Shown one piece after another: positions 7,850-15,841 of a DNA stretch of 64,000 bases. The DNA lies in contig NZ_LMHK01000003.1 in the NCBI RefSeq assembly GCF_001427875.1, positions 372,001 through 436,000 of the forward strand, in the 5' to 3' direction. The stretch's first letter is position 1. Every line of letters begins with the position of its first letter. The position numbers and the translations under genes are program-made. This DNA comes from Devosia sp. Root685 (GTDB lineage: Bacteria > Pseudomonadota > Alphaproteobacteria > Rhizobiales > Devosiaceae). The notes under the pieces are model-generated. The model was given only the letters and a program-made list of their open reading frames with translations, had not been told where the DNA came from and searched no databases.

Positions 7850-9208
7850 TTGACTTACTCACTAGAAAATCTGCGTGAAGACATCGCCGCCGGACGCATC
7901 GATACGGTGCTGGTCGCTTTTCCCGACATGCAGGGGCGGCTGATCGGCAAGCGGTTTCAGGCCGAATTCTTCCTCGATGGCGCCCTGGAGGAAACGCACG
8001 GCTGCAATTATCTGCTCGCCGACGATATCGACATGGAGCCGGTGCCCGGCTATGCGGCGGCCAATTGGGGCAAGGGCTATGGCGACTTCGTCATGAAGCC
8101 TGACCTTTCCACCTTGATGAAATGCACCTGGCTCGAAGGCACGGCGCTGGTGCTGGCCGATCTCGTCGATCACCATCATCACGAACCCATTCCGCACGCG
8201 CCGCGCAGCATTCTCAAAAAGCAACTGGCGCGGCTTGAAGCCATGGGGCTCTCGGCCAATTTCGCCAGCGAGCTCGAATTCTATCTGTTCGACGAGACGT
8301 TCCGCTCGGCCCATGACAAGGGCTACCAGAACCTGACTTCGGCCGGCTACTACATCGAGGACTACCACATCTTCCAGACGACCAAGGAAGAAGGGGTGAT
8401 GCGCACGCTGCGCAATCAGTTGCACGCCTCGGGCATTCCGGTCGAAAATTCCAAGGGCGAATGGGGGCCGGGCCAGGAAGAAATCAACGTGCGCTATGCC
8501 GAGGCGCTTGTTATGGCCGATCGGCATGTGGTGATCAAAAACGCCACCAAGGAAATCGCCTTCGGCCAGGGCAAGGCCGTTACCTTCATGGCCAAGTGGG
8601 CCTATGACCTCGCCGGGTCTTCGGCACATATCCATATGTCGCTGGCGAAGGACGGGAAAAACCAGTTCGTCGACGAGGGCGATGCGCTGGGCATGTCCTC
8701 GCTGATGAAGCACTTCATGGCCGGGCTTCTCACCTATGCCGGCGAGATCACCTATTTCCTCGCGCCCTATATCAATTCCTATAAGCGCTTTCAGGTCGGC
8801 ACCTTTGCCCCGACCAAGGCGATCTGGTCGAGCGACAATCGCACGGCGGGGTTCAGGTTGTGCGGGGAAAACACCAAGGGGGTGCGGGTCGAGTGCCGGA
8901 TTGGTGGCGCCGATCTCAATCCTTATCTGGCCTTTGCGGCGCTCTTGGCGGCTGGGTTGAAGGGCATCGAGGACAAGCTGGTGCTTGAACCGGCGTTTTC
9001 GGGCGATGCCTATTCGGGCGAAAAACTGCGTGAGGTGCACAAGACTTTGCGCGATGCCGTGGCGGCACTGGCGGGTTCAAAAATGCTCACCGAGGCCTTT
9101 GGGGCCGAGGTGGTGGAGCACTATGTGCACACGGGCAATTGGGAACAGTTCGAATATGATCGCCGCGTCACCGATTGGGAGCGCAAGCGTGGCTTCGAGC
9201 GGAGCTAG
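7850..9208 (+). CDS. Glutamine synthetase-like gamma-glutamyl-amine ligase
   Basis: 452 residues of the GS fold: a beta-grasp N-terminal domain (about 1-110) and a catalytic domain with ASELEFYLF (metal-binding Glu), SSAHIHMSL (the HxHxS metal/ATP loop), NSYKRFQVGTFAPT and RVECRIGGADLNPYLAFAALL. Members of this PuuA/GlnA4-like group ligate glutamate to amines rather than ammonia, using ATP. The start is a TTG at 7850 with GAGGG 6 nt upstream; no ATG fits. The neighbours argue for an amino alcohol as the acceptor. It could instead act on a polyamine, but no FAD-dependent glutamyl-amine oxidase (PuuB) or PuuD-type amidotransferase hydrolase is present. Confidence 0.88.
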   Translation: MTYSLENLREDIAAGRIDTVLVAFPDMQGRLIGKRFQAEFFLDGALEETHGCNYLLADDIDMEPVPGYAAANWGKGYGDFVMKPDLSTLMKCTWLEGTALVLADLVDHHHHEPIPHAPRSILKKQLARLEAMGLSANFASELEFYLFDETFRSAHDKGYQNLTSAGYYIEDYHIFQTTKEEGVMRTLRNQLHASGIPVENSKGEWGPGQEEINVRYAEALVMADRHVVIKNATKEIAFGQGKAVTFMAKWAYDLAGSSAHIHMSLAKDGKNQFVDEGDALGMSSLMKHFMAGLLTYAGEITYFLAPYINSYKRFQVGTFAPTKAIWSSDNRTAGFRLCGENTKGVRVECRIGGADLNPYLAFAALLAAGLKGIEDKLVLEPAFSGDAYSGEKLREVHKTLRDAVAALAGSKMLTEAFGAEVVEHYVHTGNWEQFEYDRRVTDWERKRGFERS

Positions 9209-9228
9209 GAGCGCCGCCCACACACGAC

Positions 9229-9293
9229 GTCATTCCCGCGAAAGCGGGAATCCCCCTAAATTGGCAGTGAGATTCCCGCTTTCGCGGGAATGA
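9229..9293. repeat. Dispersed palindrome, family A
   Basis: Second copy of the unit at 7753-7818, here filling the gap between the ligase and the aldehyde dehydrogenase and ending 24 nt before the latter's start codon. Confidence 0.9.
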
Positions 9294-9317
9294 CGCCGAG
9301 GACTATTGAGAGGCCTT

Positions 9318-10700
9318 ATGACCGAAACGGTCCAGATCATTTCTCCTGTGAACGGAAAAGTGTTTGCCGAGCGGCAGGTGCTGGATGGGGCGGGTATTGC
9401 TGCGGCGGTCTCGCGGGCGCAAGCCGCCCAGCGGGCGTGGCGTGCGGTGCCGGTGGCCGAGCGGGTTGCGGCGGTGGGGCGCATGGTCGATGCGCTGCTC
9501 GCCATGAACGACGATATCGTGCCCGAACTGGCCTGGCAAATGGGCCGGCCCATCCGTTTTGGCGCGGAAAAGCGCGGGGTGGAAGAGCGCAGCCGGCATA
9601 TGCTTGGCATTGCCGAGGCCACGCTGGCGCCCTCGAAACGGTCCGAAAAGGAGGGGTTCGAGCGCTATATTTCGCTCGAACCGCTGGGCGTGGTGCTGGT
9701 CATTGCGCCGTGGAATTATCCGTTTCTCACGGCGGTCAATTCCATCGTGCCGGCGCTGGTGGCGGGCAATGCGGTGCTCTTAAAACATGCGAGCCAGACG
9801 CTGCTGGCCGGCGAGCGCTTTGCGGCGGCGGCGAAAGCGGGCGAATTGCCGGAGGGCATTTTCCAGAACCTTGTGCTCGGCCATGCCGACACGGAAAAAC
9901 TCGTCGGCTCGGGCGAGATCGACCACATCAATTTCACCGGATCGGTGGAAGGCGGGCGGCGGATCGAGAGGGCGGCGGCCGGGACTTTTGCGACGCTGGG
10001 CCTCGAACTTGGCGGCAAGGACCCGGCCTATGTCCGTGCCGATGCCAATCTCGATTTCGCGGCGGAAAATCTCGCCGATGGCAGTTTCTTCAATTCCGGG
10101 CAATCGTGCTGCGGGGTCGAGCGCATCTATGTGCACCGCGATGTCTATGATGGCTTTGTCGATCGTTTTATCGGGCAGGCGCGCGGCTGGACGCTGGGCG
10201 ATCCGCTCGACCCCGCAACCATTGTCGGGCCGATGGCGCGTGGCAATTTTGCCGACCATGTGCGCGGGCAGACCGAAGAAGCGGTGCGCGGCGGGGCGGT
10301 GCGGCACCTCAATTGGGGTGACTCGCGCGATGTGGCGGGCTCGCCCTATCTGGCCCCGGAAGTGCTGACCGGCGTCAACCACCAGATGAGCGTCATGCGC
10401 GAGGAAAGCTTTGGGCCGGTCGTGGGCATCATGAAGGTGGCTGACGACGCCGAGGCGATTTCGCTGATGAACGACAGTCCCTATGGGCTGACGGCTTCTA
10501 TCTGGACCGAAGACCTCGACGCGGCGGCGCGGATTGGCGCTGATGTCGAGACCGGCACGGTTTTCGCCAATCGCTGCGACTATCTTGATCCCGCGCTCGT
10601 TTGGACGGGGGTGAAGGACACCGGCAAGGGCGGGGGATTGAGCGAGATCGGCTACCATAATTTGACCCAGCCGAAGAGTTTTCATCTGCGGCGAGCGTAA
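9318..10700 (+). CDS. NAD(P)-dependent aldehyde dehydrogenase
   Basis: 460 residues of the ALDH superfamily. Visible: cofactor-binding segment VLVIAPWNYPF and FTGSVEGGRRI, the general-base glutamate in LELGGKDP, and the catalytic cysteine in NSGQSCCG. It oxidises an aldehyde to the acid. In this operon the likely substrate is the aldehyde left after oxidation of a gamma-glutamylated amino alcohol. ATG at 9318 has GAGAGG upstream; a TTG 12 nt earlier is less likely. The usual cofactor-binding 'KPSE' motif reads KHASQ, a modest deviation. Confidence 0.9.
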   Translation: MTETVQIISPVNGKVFAERQVLDGAGIAAAVSRAQAAQRAWRAVPVAERVAAVGRMVDALLAMNDDIVPELAWQMGRPIRFGAEKRGVEERSRHMLGIAEATLAPSKRSEKEGFERYISLEPLGVVLVIAPWNYPFLTAVNSIVPALVAGNAVLLKHASQTLLAGERFAAAAKAGELPEGIFQNLVLGHADTEKLVGSGEIDHINFTGSVEGGRRIERAAAGTFATLGLELGGKDPAYVRADANLDFAAENLADGSFFNSGQSCCGVERIYVHRDVYDGFVDRFIGQARGWTLGDPLDPATIVGPMARGNFADHVRGQTEEAVRGGAVRHLNWGDSRDVAGSPYLAPEVLTGVNHQMSVMREESFGPVVGIMKVADDAEAISLMNDSPYGLTASIWTEDLDAAARIGADVETGTVFANRCDYLDPALVWTGVKDTGKGGGLSEIGYHNLTQPKSFHLRRA

Positions 10701-10724
10701 CGACACACGTCGCCCCACGCGATT

Positions 10725-10792
10725 GTCACCCCGGCGAAGGCCGGGGCCCATCCTGAGATCTCAAGATGGGTCCCGGCCTTCGCCGGGATGAC
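10725..10792. repeat. Dispersed palindrome, family B (GTCACCCCGGCGAAGGCCGGG type)
   Basis: Inverted arms CACCCCGGCGAAGGCCGGGG and CCCGGCCTTCGCCGGGATGA around a GAGATCTC-centred middle, in the gap between ALDH and alcohol dehydrogenase. Other copies: 20229-20297, 27628-27727, a half copy at 34657-34694 and a short form at 59103-59129. Confidence 0.9.
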
Positions 10793-10828
10793 AGCCTGTG
10801 GGGCTGGCAAGACCGAGGGACCAAAAGA

Positions 10829-11983
10829 ATGACCAAAGCCAACTGGAATTATCCGACTGCCGTCCGCTTTGGGCCGGGGCGTATTGCCGAATTGCCCGAT
10901 GCGCTGAAAGTGGCGGGGATAAAAAAGCCCCTGCTGGTGACCGATGCAGGGCTGGCGGCTTTGCCGGTGACGCAGAAGGTGCTGGCGGATTTGAAGGCCG
11001 CGGGGATCGCGGTTGGGCTTTTCTCGGACGTAAAACCCAACCCGATCTCGGCCAATGTCGAGGCGGGGATCAAGGTTTTGCGCGAGGGTGGCTATGACGG
11101 GGTCATCGCCTTCGGCGGCGGCTCCGGCCTCGACACGGGAAAAGTGATTGCCTTCATGGCCGGGCAGACCCGGCCGATGTGGGATTTTGAGGACATTGGC
11201 GATTGGTGGACGCGCGCCGAGCCGCAAGGGATTTTTCCCATTGTCGCCGTGCCGACAACGGCCGGGACGGGTTCGGAAGTGGGGCGCGCTGGCGTCATTA
11301 CCGACGAGGCGACGCATACCAAGAAGGTGATTTTTCATCCGCTGATGATGCCCAAGGTTGTCATTGTTGATCCCGAACTGACCGTGGGCATGCCAAAGTT
11401 CATCACCGTTGGCACGGGCATGGATGCGCTGGCGCATTGTTTGGAGGCCTATTGTGCGCCGGGCTATCATCCGCTGGCCGATGGCATTGCGGTGGAAGGT
11501 ATTCGGCTGGTGTTTGAAAACCTGCCCAAGGTGGCGGCCAACCCCAATGACATCGAGGCGCGCGGGCACTTGATGAGCGCGGCGGCCATGGGCGCGACGG
11601 CGTTTCAGAAGGGGCTTGGCGCTATTCATGCGCTGAGCCATCCGGTGGGCGCGCTTTATGATACGCATCACGGCATGACCAATGCGGTGTTCATGCCCTA
11701 TGTGCTTGTGGCGAATAAGTCGGCCATCGAGGGCAAGATCGCGCGGCTGGCGGCCTATATCGGATTGGCGCCGAGCTTTGATGCGTTTTTGCATGCGGTG
11801 ATCGGGCTGCGGCTAAGGCTCGAAGTACCGCATACGCTGAAGGAATTTGGTGTGGATGGGGCGCAGCGCGACAAGATCGGGGATATGGCGATTGTTGACC
11901 CGACAGCGGGTGGCAATCCGGTGGAATTGACGAAGGAGCGGGCGCTGATGATTTTTGATCGGGCGCTGGAGGGCGTGGTTTAG
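10829..11983 (+). CDS. Iron-containing (group III) alcohol dehydrogenase
   Basis: 384 residues with the group III ADH architecture: N-terminal dinucleotide-binding half with FGGGSGLDTGK and PTTAGTGSEVG, and an all-helical metal-binding half whose ligands are visible as GMDALAHCLEAY (Asp, His) and GAIHALSHPVGALYDTHHG (His, His). It interconverts an alcohol and an aldehyde with NAD(P). Placed directly after an ALDH and a GS-like ligase, it would oxidise the hydroxyl of a gamma-glutamylated amino alcohol. ATG at 10829 is preceded by GAGGGA. A palindrome-rich stretch follows its stop codon. Confidence 0.9.
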   Translation: MTKANWNYPTAVRFGPGRIAELPDALKVAGIKKPLLVTDAGLAALPVTQKVLADLKAAGIAVGLFSDVKPNPISANVEAGIKVLREGGYDGVIAFGGGSGLDTGKVIAFMAGQTRPMWDFEDIGDWWTRAEPQGIFPIVAVPTTAGTGSEVGRAGVITDEATHTKKVIFHPLMMPKVVIVDPELTVGMPKFITVGTGMDALAHCLEAYCAPGYHPLADGIAVEGIRLVFENLPKVAANPNDIEARGHLMSAAAMGATAFQKGLGAIHALSHPVGALYDTHHGMTNAVFMPYVLVANKSAIEGKIARLAAYIGLAPSFDAFLHAVIGLRLRLEVPHTLKEFGVDGAQRDKIGDMAIVDPTAGGNPVELTKERALMIFDRALEGVV

Positions 11984-12007
11984 GAGGCTTCCCAGCCACC
12001 GGCTTAC

Positions 12008-12195
12008 CCTTCTCCCCTTGAGGGAGAAGGTGCCCCGTAGGGTCACCGAATTCGCGTTTGCGAATTCGGTTGGGATGAGGGGTATTTGCGGCACCCTCAC
12101 CCACTCCCCTGCGGAGGAGAGATACCCCTCACCCTGACCAAATCCGCTGAACGCGGATTTGGTCTGTCCCTCTCCCTCAAGGGGCGAGGGGAAGG
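12008..12195. repeat. Complex palindromic repeat, family C (CCTTCTCCC / CCCTCACCC type)
   Basis: Fills the convergent gap between the alcohol dehydrogenase and the mannitol-dehydrogenase-family gene. It contains nested inverted repeats: CTTCTCCCCTTGAGGGAGAAG, GAATTCGCGTTTGCGAATTC, AAATCCGCTGAACGCGGATTT and outer arms rich in CCCTCACCC/GGGGAGGG. These could terminate transcription from both sides, though no clear T-tract is seen. Confidence 0.8.
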
Positions 12196-12209
12196 CTGGT
12201 GGTTCACTG

Positions 12210-13682
12210 TCAGCCGACGACCTCAGCCACTGTCGCCTTGGCACCCTCATCAAACAGGCTTTCGAGATGGCCCACGACCGCATCGCGGAACACTGCATTG
12301 CCCGCGAGATCGGTGCCGAACACCTCGCTCAGGGACACGAGCCCTTCATAGAGCGCCTCTGCGTCATCGCCAGCATCCGCCGATATCGCCATCATTTTGA
12401 GCGCGTGCGGATCCCTCACGTCGATTTCGCTGCCGTCTTCAGCAACGCCCGTGACGTAGCGCATCCAGGCGGCGACGCCGAGGGCGAGGCGGGTGATGGG
12501 TTTTTCCGCTTTCAGGCGATCACGGATGGTGCCGAGGAGGCGCTGGGGGAGTTTTTGGCTGCCGTCCATGGCGATCTGCCAAGTGCGGTGTTTTAGGGCC
12601 GGGTTGCGGAACCGTTCGAGCAGCTGATCGCGGTAGGCGCCGAGGTCGGTGCCCGGCATGTCGAGCGTCGGCATGGCCTCTTCGGTCATCAGGCCATGGA
12701 TGAGTTTGACATAGGCCGGGTCGCCCATGACCTCGGCGATGTATTGATAGCCGCCGAGATAGCCGAGATAGGACATGGTGGAGTGCGCGCCGTTGAGCAT
12801 CCTGAGCTTCATCAGCTCGAACGGTTCGACGTCTTTAACCAGTTGCGCGCCGACCGTTTCGAAGGCCGGGCGGCCGGATGGAAAATGATCCTCTATCACC
12901 CACTGGGTAAAGGGCTCGGTCATGATCGGCCAAAAATCTTCGGCACCGATGAGGTCAGTGACTTCGGCGCGGTCGGCATCGGTTGTGGAGGGCACGATGC
13001 GGTCGACCATCGTGGACGGGAAGGCGGTGGATTTGACCCATTCGCCGAGATCGGCGTCACGCAGCGCGGCGAAGCGGGTGACGATGCGCTTGGCGGTTTC
13101 GCCATTGGAGGGGAGATTGTCGCAGCTCATCACGGTGAAGGGCGCGATGCCGGCGGCCTTGCGGCGGGCAAGGGCTTCCACCAGCATGCCGGGGGCCGAT
13201 TTCGGCTGGCCGGGATGGGCGAGGTCGTGAACCACGTCGGGGTGTTTCTGGTCGAGTTCGCCGGTCGCCGGATCGTGGCAATAGCCTTTTTCGGTCACGG
13301 TGAGCGACACGATACGGATGTTGGGCGATGCCATCAGATCGAGCAGCGCGTCGCGTTCGGTATTGGCGTCCATCACGGCAAGGATCGAGCCGATGACGCG
13401 CGGATGGGTGCCGGCCGCGTCGCGCACGGCGATGGTGTAGAGCCCGCCTTGGGGTTCGAGGGCTTCCTTGGTATCTGGGCGGCGGAGGCTGGCGCCAACA
13501 ATGCCCCAGCTTGGGTCTGCGGCGAGGAGATCATCGACATAGACGGCCATGTGGGCGCGGTGGAAGGCGCCGATGCCGAGATGCACGATGCCGGGGGTTA
13601 CTTTTGACCGGTCATAATTCGGCACGCCGATGCCCGGCTTGAGGGAGCCGAGGGTGGCGGGGCTGAGGCGCGGGCTGGTCAT
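12210..13682 (-). CDS. Mannitol dehydrogenase family oxidoreductase, probable D-mannonate oxidoreductase (fructuronate reductase)
   Basis: 490 residues from the ATG at 13682, the normal size of the polyol-specific long-chain dehydrogenase family. Visible: the Rossmann-type HLGIGAFHRAH near the N-terminus and the catalytic KLRMLNGAHS segment (Lys...Asn-x-x-His). Such enzymes act on mannitol, mannonate/fructuronate, altronate/tagaturonate or arabinitol. Because a 2-keto-3-deoxygluconate kinase is divergently encoded next door, fructuronate to mannonate reduction is the best guess; mannitol 2-dehydrogenase remains possible. Upstream in-frame starts at 13718 and 13730 would add a basic tail without improving the ribosome site. 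Confidence 0.85.
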   Translation of the reverse strand: MTSPRLSPATLGSLKPGIGVPNYDRSKVTPGIVHLGIGAFHRAHMAVYVDDLLAADPSWGIVGASLRRPDTKEALEPQGGLYTIAVRDAAGTHPRVIGSILAVMDANTERDALLDLMASPNIRIVSLTVTEKGYCHDPATGELDQKHPDVVHDLAHPGQPKSAPGMLVEALARRKAAGIAPFTVMSCDNLPSNGETAKRIVTRFAALRDADLGEWVKSTAFPSTMVDRIVPSTTDADRAEVTDLIGAEDFWPIMTEPFTQWVIEDHFPSGRPAFETVGAQLVKDVEPFELMKLRMLNGAHSTMSYLGYLGGYQYIAEVMGDPAYVKLIHGLMTEEAMPTLDMPGTDLGAYRDQLLERFRNPALKHRTWQIAMDGSQKLPQRLLGTIRDRLKAEKPITRLALGVAAWMRYVTGVAEDGSEIDVRDPHALKMMAISADAGDDAEALYEGLVSLSEVFGTDLAGNAVFRDAVVGHLESLFDEGAKATVAEVVG

Positions 13683-13840
13683 GTCGGCTCCGGGAAGAAG
13701 AATTTTGTGGCGCAGCATAGTGGCTTCCAATCTTGTATGGAAGAGTGCGCGGAGGCTGGGTACACTGTTTATGGGCGCCGGGCTTGCCGAGGCAAGACGT
13801 GCCCGGCATAAGCCTTTGTGGGAACTGGGGAGGAATGGTC

Positions 13841-14752
13841 ATGACCGGCAAGCGGATCGTCAGCATTGGCGAATGCATGATCGAAATGAGCGGCGGCGAG
13901 GACCGCAGCTATCGATTGGGCTATGCCGGCGACACGCTCAATACGGCCTGGTACTTGCGCGCCTTGCTGGGGAAAGACTGGGACGTCGACTATGTGACGG
14001 CTCTGGGGAAAGACCGATACTCGGACGATATCCGGGGGTTCCTGAGGGAAAACCATATCGGTACCGATCATATCGGCACGATCCCTGAGCGGCGGCCGGG
14101 GCTTTATATGATCCACCAGGACAAGGGCGACCGGCACTTTACCTATTGGCGCGATCAATCGGCGGCCAAACTCCTGGCCGATGACAAATCGGCGCTGCAA
14201 AAGGCCGTGGAGGGCGCGAGTCTCGTTTATTTTTCCGGCATTACGCTGGCTATTCTGGCGCCGAAGGCGCGCGGGCGGTTGCTTGGCGCCATCGTCAAGG
14301 CGCGGGACAGCGGCGCGAAAATTGCGTTTGATACCAATTTGCGGCCGGCTTTGTGGTCGAGCCCGCGGGTCATGGCTTCGGTGCTGACGGCGGCGGCGAG
14401 CCTTTGCGATATCGTCTTGCCGACGCATACGGACGAGGCGCCGCTGTTTGGCGACAAGTCGGCTGAGGAGACGGCGGAGCGCTATCTCGAGCTTGGGGTC
14501 GAAGAAGTTGTGGTCAAGGATGGGGCCAAGGAAGCCTATATTGCGACGGCCTCCGAGCATGTGCGGATAGCGCCGAAACCGGCGGAGAAGGTGGTGGATG
14601 CCACCGGGGCCGGCGACAGTTTTAACGGGGGTTATCTCTCGGCGCGATTGAGCGGAAAATCGATCCGCGAGGCGGCGGAAGAGGCGCACCGGGTGGCAGG
14701 GGTGGTTATTGGCCACAAGGGGGCTTTGGTGGAGCCGAAGTTTTTGAGGTGA
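13841..14752 (+). CDS. kdgK: 2-keto-3-deoxygluconate kinase (PfkB family)
   Basis: 303 residues of ribokinase fold. N-terminal SIGECMIEM and the sugar-binding GYAGDTLNTAWYL are typical of KDG kinase; the C-terminal PfkB signature DATGAGDSFNGGYL carries the catalytic Asp. It phosphorylates 2-keto-3-deoxygluconate to KDPG in hexuronate catabolism. The ATG at 13841 sits 7 nt from a GGGGAGG site; longer starts back to 13733 are unlikely. Divergent from the fructuronate-reductase-like gene, which supports a shared hexuronate role. No aldolase (eda) or dehydratase is in the window. Confidence 0.9.
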   Translation: MTGKRIVSIGECMIEMSGGEDRSYRLGYAGDTLNTAWYLRALLGKDWDVDYVTALGKDRYSDDIRGFLRENHIGTDHIGTIPERRPGLYMIHQDKGDRHFTYWRDQSAAKLLADDKSALQKAVEGASLVYFSGITLAILAPKARGRLLGAIVKARDSGAKIAFDTNLRPALWSSPRVMASVLTAAASLCDIVLPTHTDEAPLFGDKSAEETAERYLELGVEEVVVKDGAKEAYIATASEHVRIAPKPAEKVVDATGAGDSFNGGYLSARLSGKSIREAAEEAHRVAGVVIGHKGALVEPKFLR

Positions 14753-14764
14753 ATTTCCATGAAA

Positions 14765-14886
14765 CCCTCGTGGTGAGGTGCGGCGTATAGCGCCGCCTCG
14801 AACCACGAGGGTGGGCGAGTGGCGGCTTCGTGCCACGCCCTCGTCCTTCGAGGCTACGCTACGCTCCGCACCTCAGGATGAGGTCT
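14765..14886. repeat. Palindromic repeat, family D (CCCTCGTGGT / ACCACGAGGG type)
   Basis: A hairpin (arms 14765-14774 and 14802-14811, with an inner GGCGGCG-type stem) is followed by a second inverted half rich in GAGGCTACGC and CACCTCAGGATGAGG. A related copy lies at 21621-21745. Lies in the convergent gap between kdgK and ppk2. Confidence 0.8.
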
Positions 14887-14917
14887 ACTGGGGACGGAGC
14901 GAGAGAGGGACTAGCCC

Positions 14918-15772
14918 TCACTCCCCATCCATCTTCAAAAATGCATCCGCACTGAGGACAATCTCATCGTCGATCTTGCCGATCGCCTTCTTGTCCTTGC
15001 CGTCATAATCGAAGCCGTTGAGCACGGTGCGGATGACATTGAGCCGAAGGCGGCGTTTGTCGTTGGCGCGGATAACGGTCCAGGGGGCGTGCTTGCTGTC
15101 GGTTTTTTCCAGCATGCGGTCGCGGGCCTTGGAATAGTCGTCCCACTTGTTGAGCGCTTCGAGATCGATCGGCGACAGCTTCCAGGTTTTGAGCGGATCG
15201 TGCCGCCGGTCGTGAAAACGCTTGAGCTGCATTTCGCGGCCGATGGAGAGCCAGAATTTGAAGAGGCGAATGCCGTCGCGGGTGATGCGCTTTTCGAATT
15301 CCGGCGCTTCCTCGAGAAACAGCGCCGTTTGCTCGGGCGTGCAAAATCCCATCACCGGTTCGACGCCGGCGCGGTTGTACCAGGAGCGGTCGAACAGCAC
15401 CATTTCGCCAGCCGCGGGCAGCCAGTCGATATAGCGCTGAAAATACCACTGGGTGCGCTCGCGATCGTTCGGCTTGGGGAGCGCTGCGATCAGATTGTAG
15501 CGCGGGTTGAGATTTTCGAGGATGGTCTTGATCGTGCCGCCCTTGCCGGCGGCATCGCGCCCCTCAAAGACCAAAACAATGCGTTCGCCCGCCTTGGCCA
15601 TATGGGCCTGCAGTTTCACCAGCTGCTTTTGCAGCGCATAGAGCTGCGTGTCATACTCGTCCCGGTCGAGCTTCTTGTCATAGGGAAAGCCGCCCGATTT
15701 GAGCGCCGCCTTGTCGATGGCAGCGGGCAGTTCGGGATTTTCGATATCAAAGCCAGTCAGGGGATCGCTCAC
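14918..15772 (-). CDS. ppk2: Polyphosphate kinase 2 (single-domain PPK2)
   Basis: 284 residues. Walker A GRDAAGKGG, Walker B LFDRSWYNRAG and the lid region around REMQLKRFHDRRHDPLKTWKLS define PPK2, which transfers phosphate between polyphosphate and nucleotides (class I enzymes favour NDP to NTP). The start appears to be GTG at 15772. The gene diverges from phoR with a 69-nt gap that holds a Pho-box-like direct repeat, suggesting phosphate-responsive control (inference). Confidence 0.93.
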   Translation of the reverse strand: MSDPLTGFDIENPELPAAIDKAALKSGGFPYDKKLDRDEYDTQLYALQKQLVKLQAHMAKAGERIVLVFEGRDAAGKGGTIKTILENLNPRYNLIAALPKPNDRERTQWYFQRYIDWLPAAGEMVLFDRSWYNRAGVEPVMGFCTPEQTALFLEEAPEFEKRITRDGIRLFKFWLSIGREMQLKRFHDRRHDPLKTWKLSPIDLEALNKWDDYSKARDRMLEKTDSKHAPWTVIRANDKRRLRLNVIRTVLNGFDYDGKDKKAIGKIDDEIVLSADAFLKMDGE

Positions 15773-15773
15773 A

Positions 15774-15791
15774 CTGTCGCTCCATTGTCAT
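15774..15791. promoter_or_regulatory. Pho-box-like direct repeat between ppk2 and phoR
   Basis: CTGTCGC (15774-15780), a 4-nt spacer, then TTGTCAT (15785-15791). The PhoB box is two CTGTCAT-type repeats separated by 4 nt; this matches 5/7 and 6/7. It overlaps the ribosome-binding region of ppk2, so it would more likely repress than activate ppk2. The match is imperfect. Confidence 0.35.
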
Positions 15792-15841
15792 TGCCAGCGT
15801 GCTAGAAGTTTCGATCCCGCGCAAGAGGCGGGAGCAAGCGC

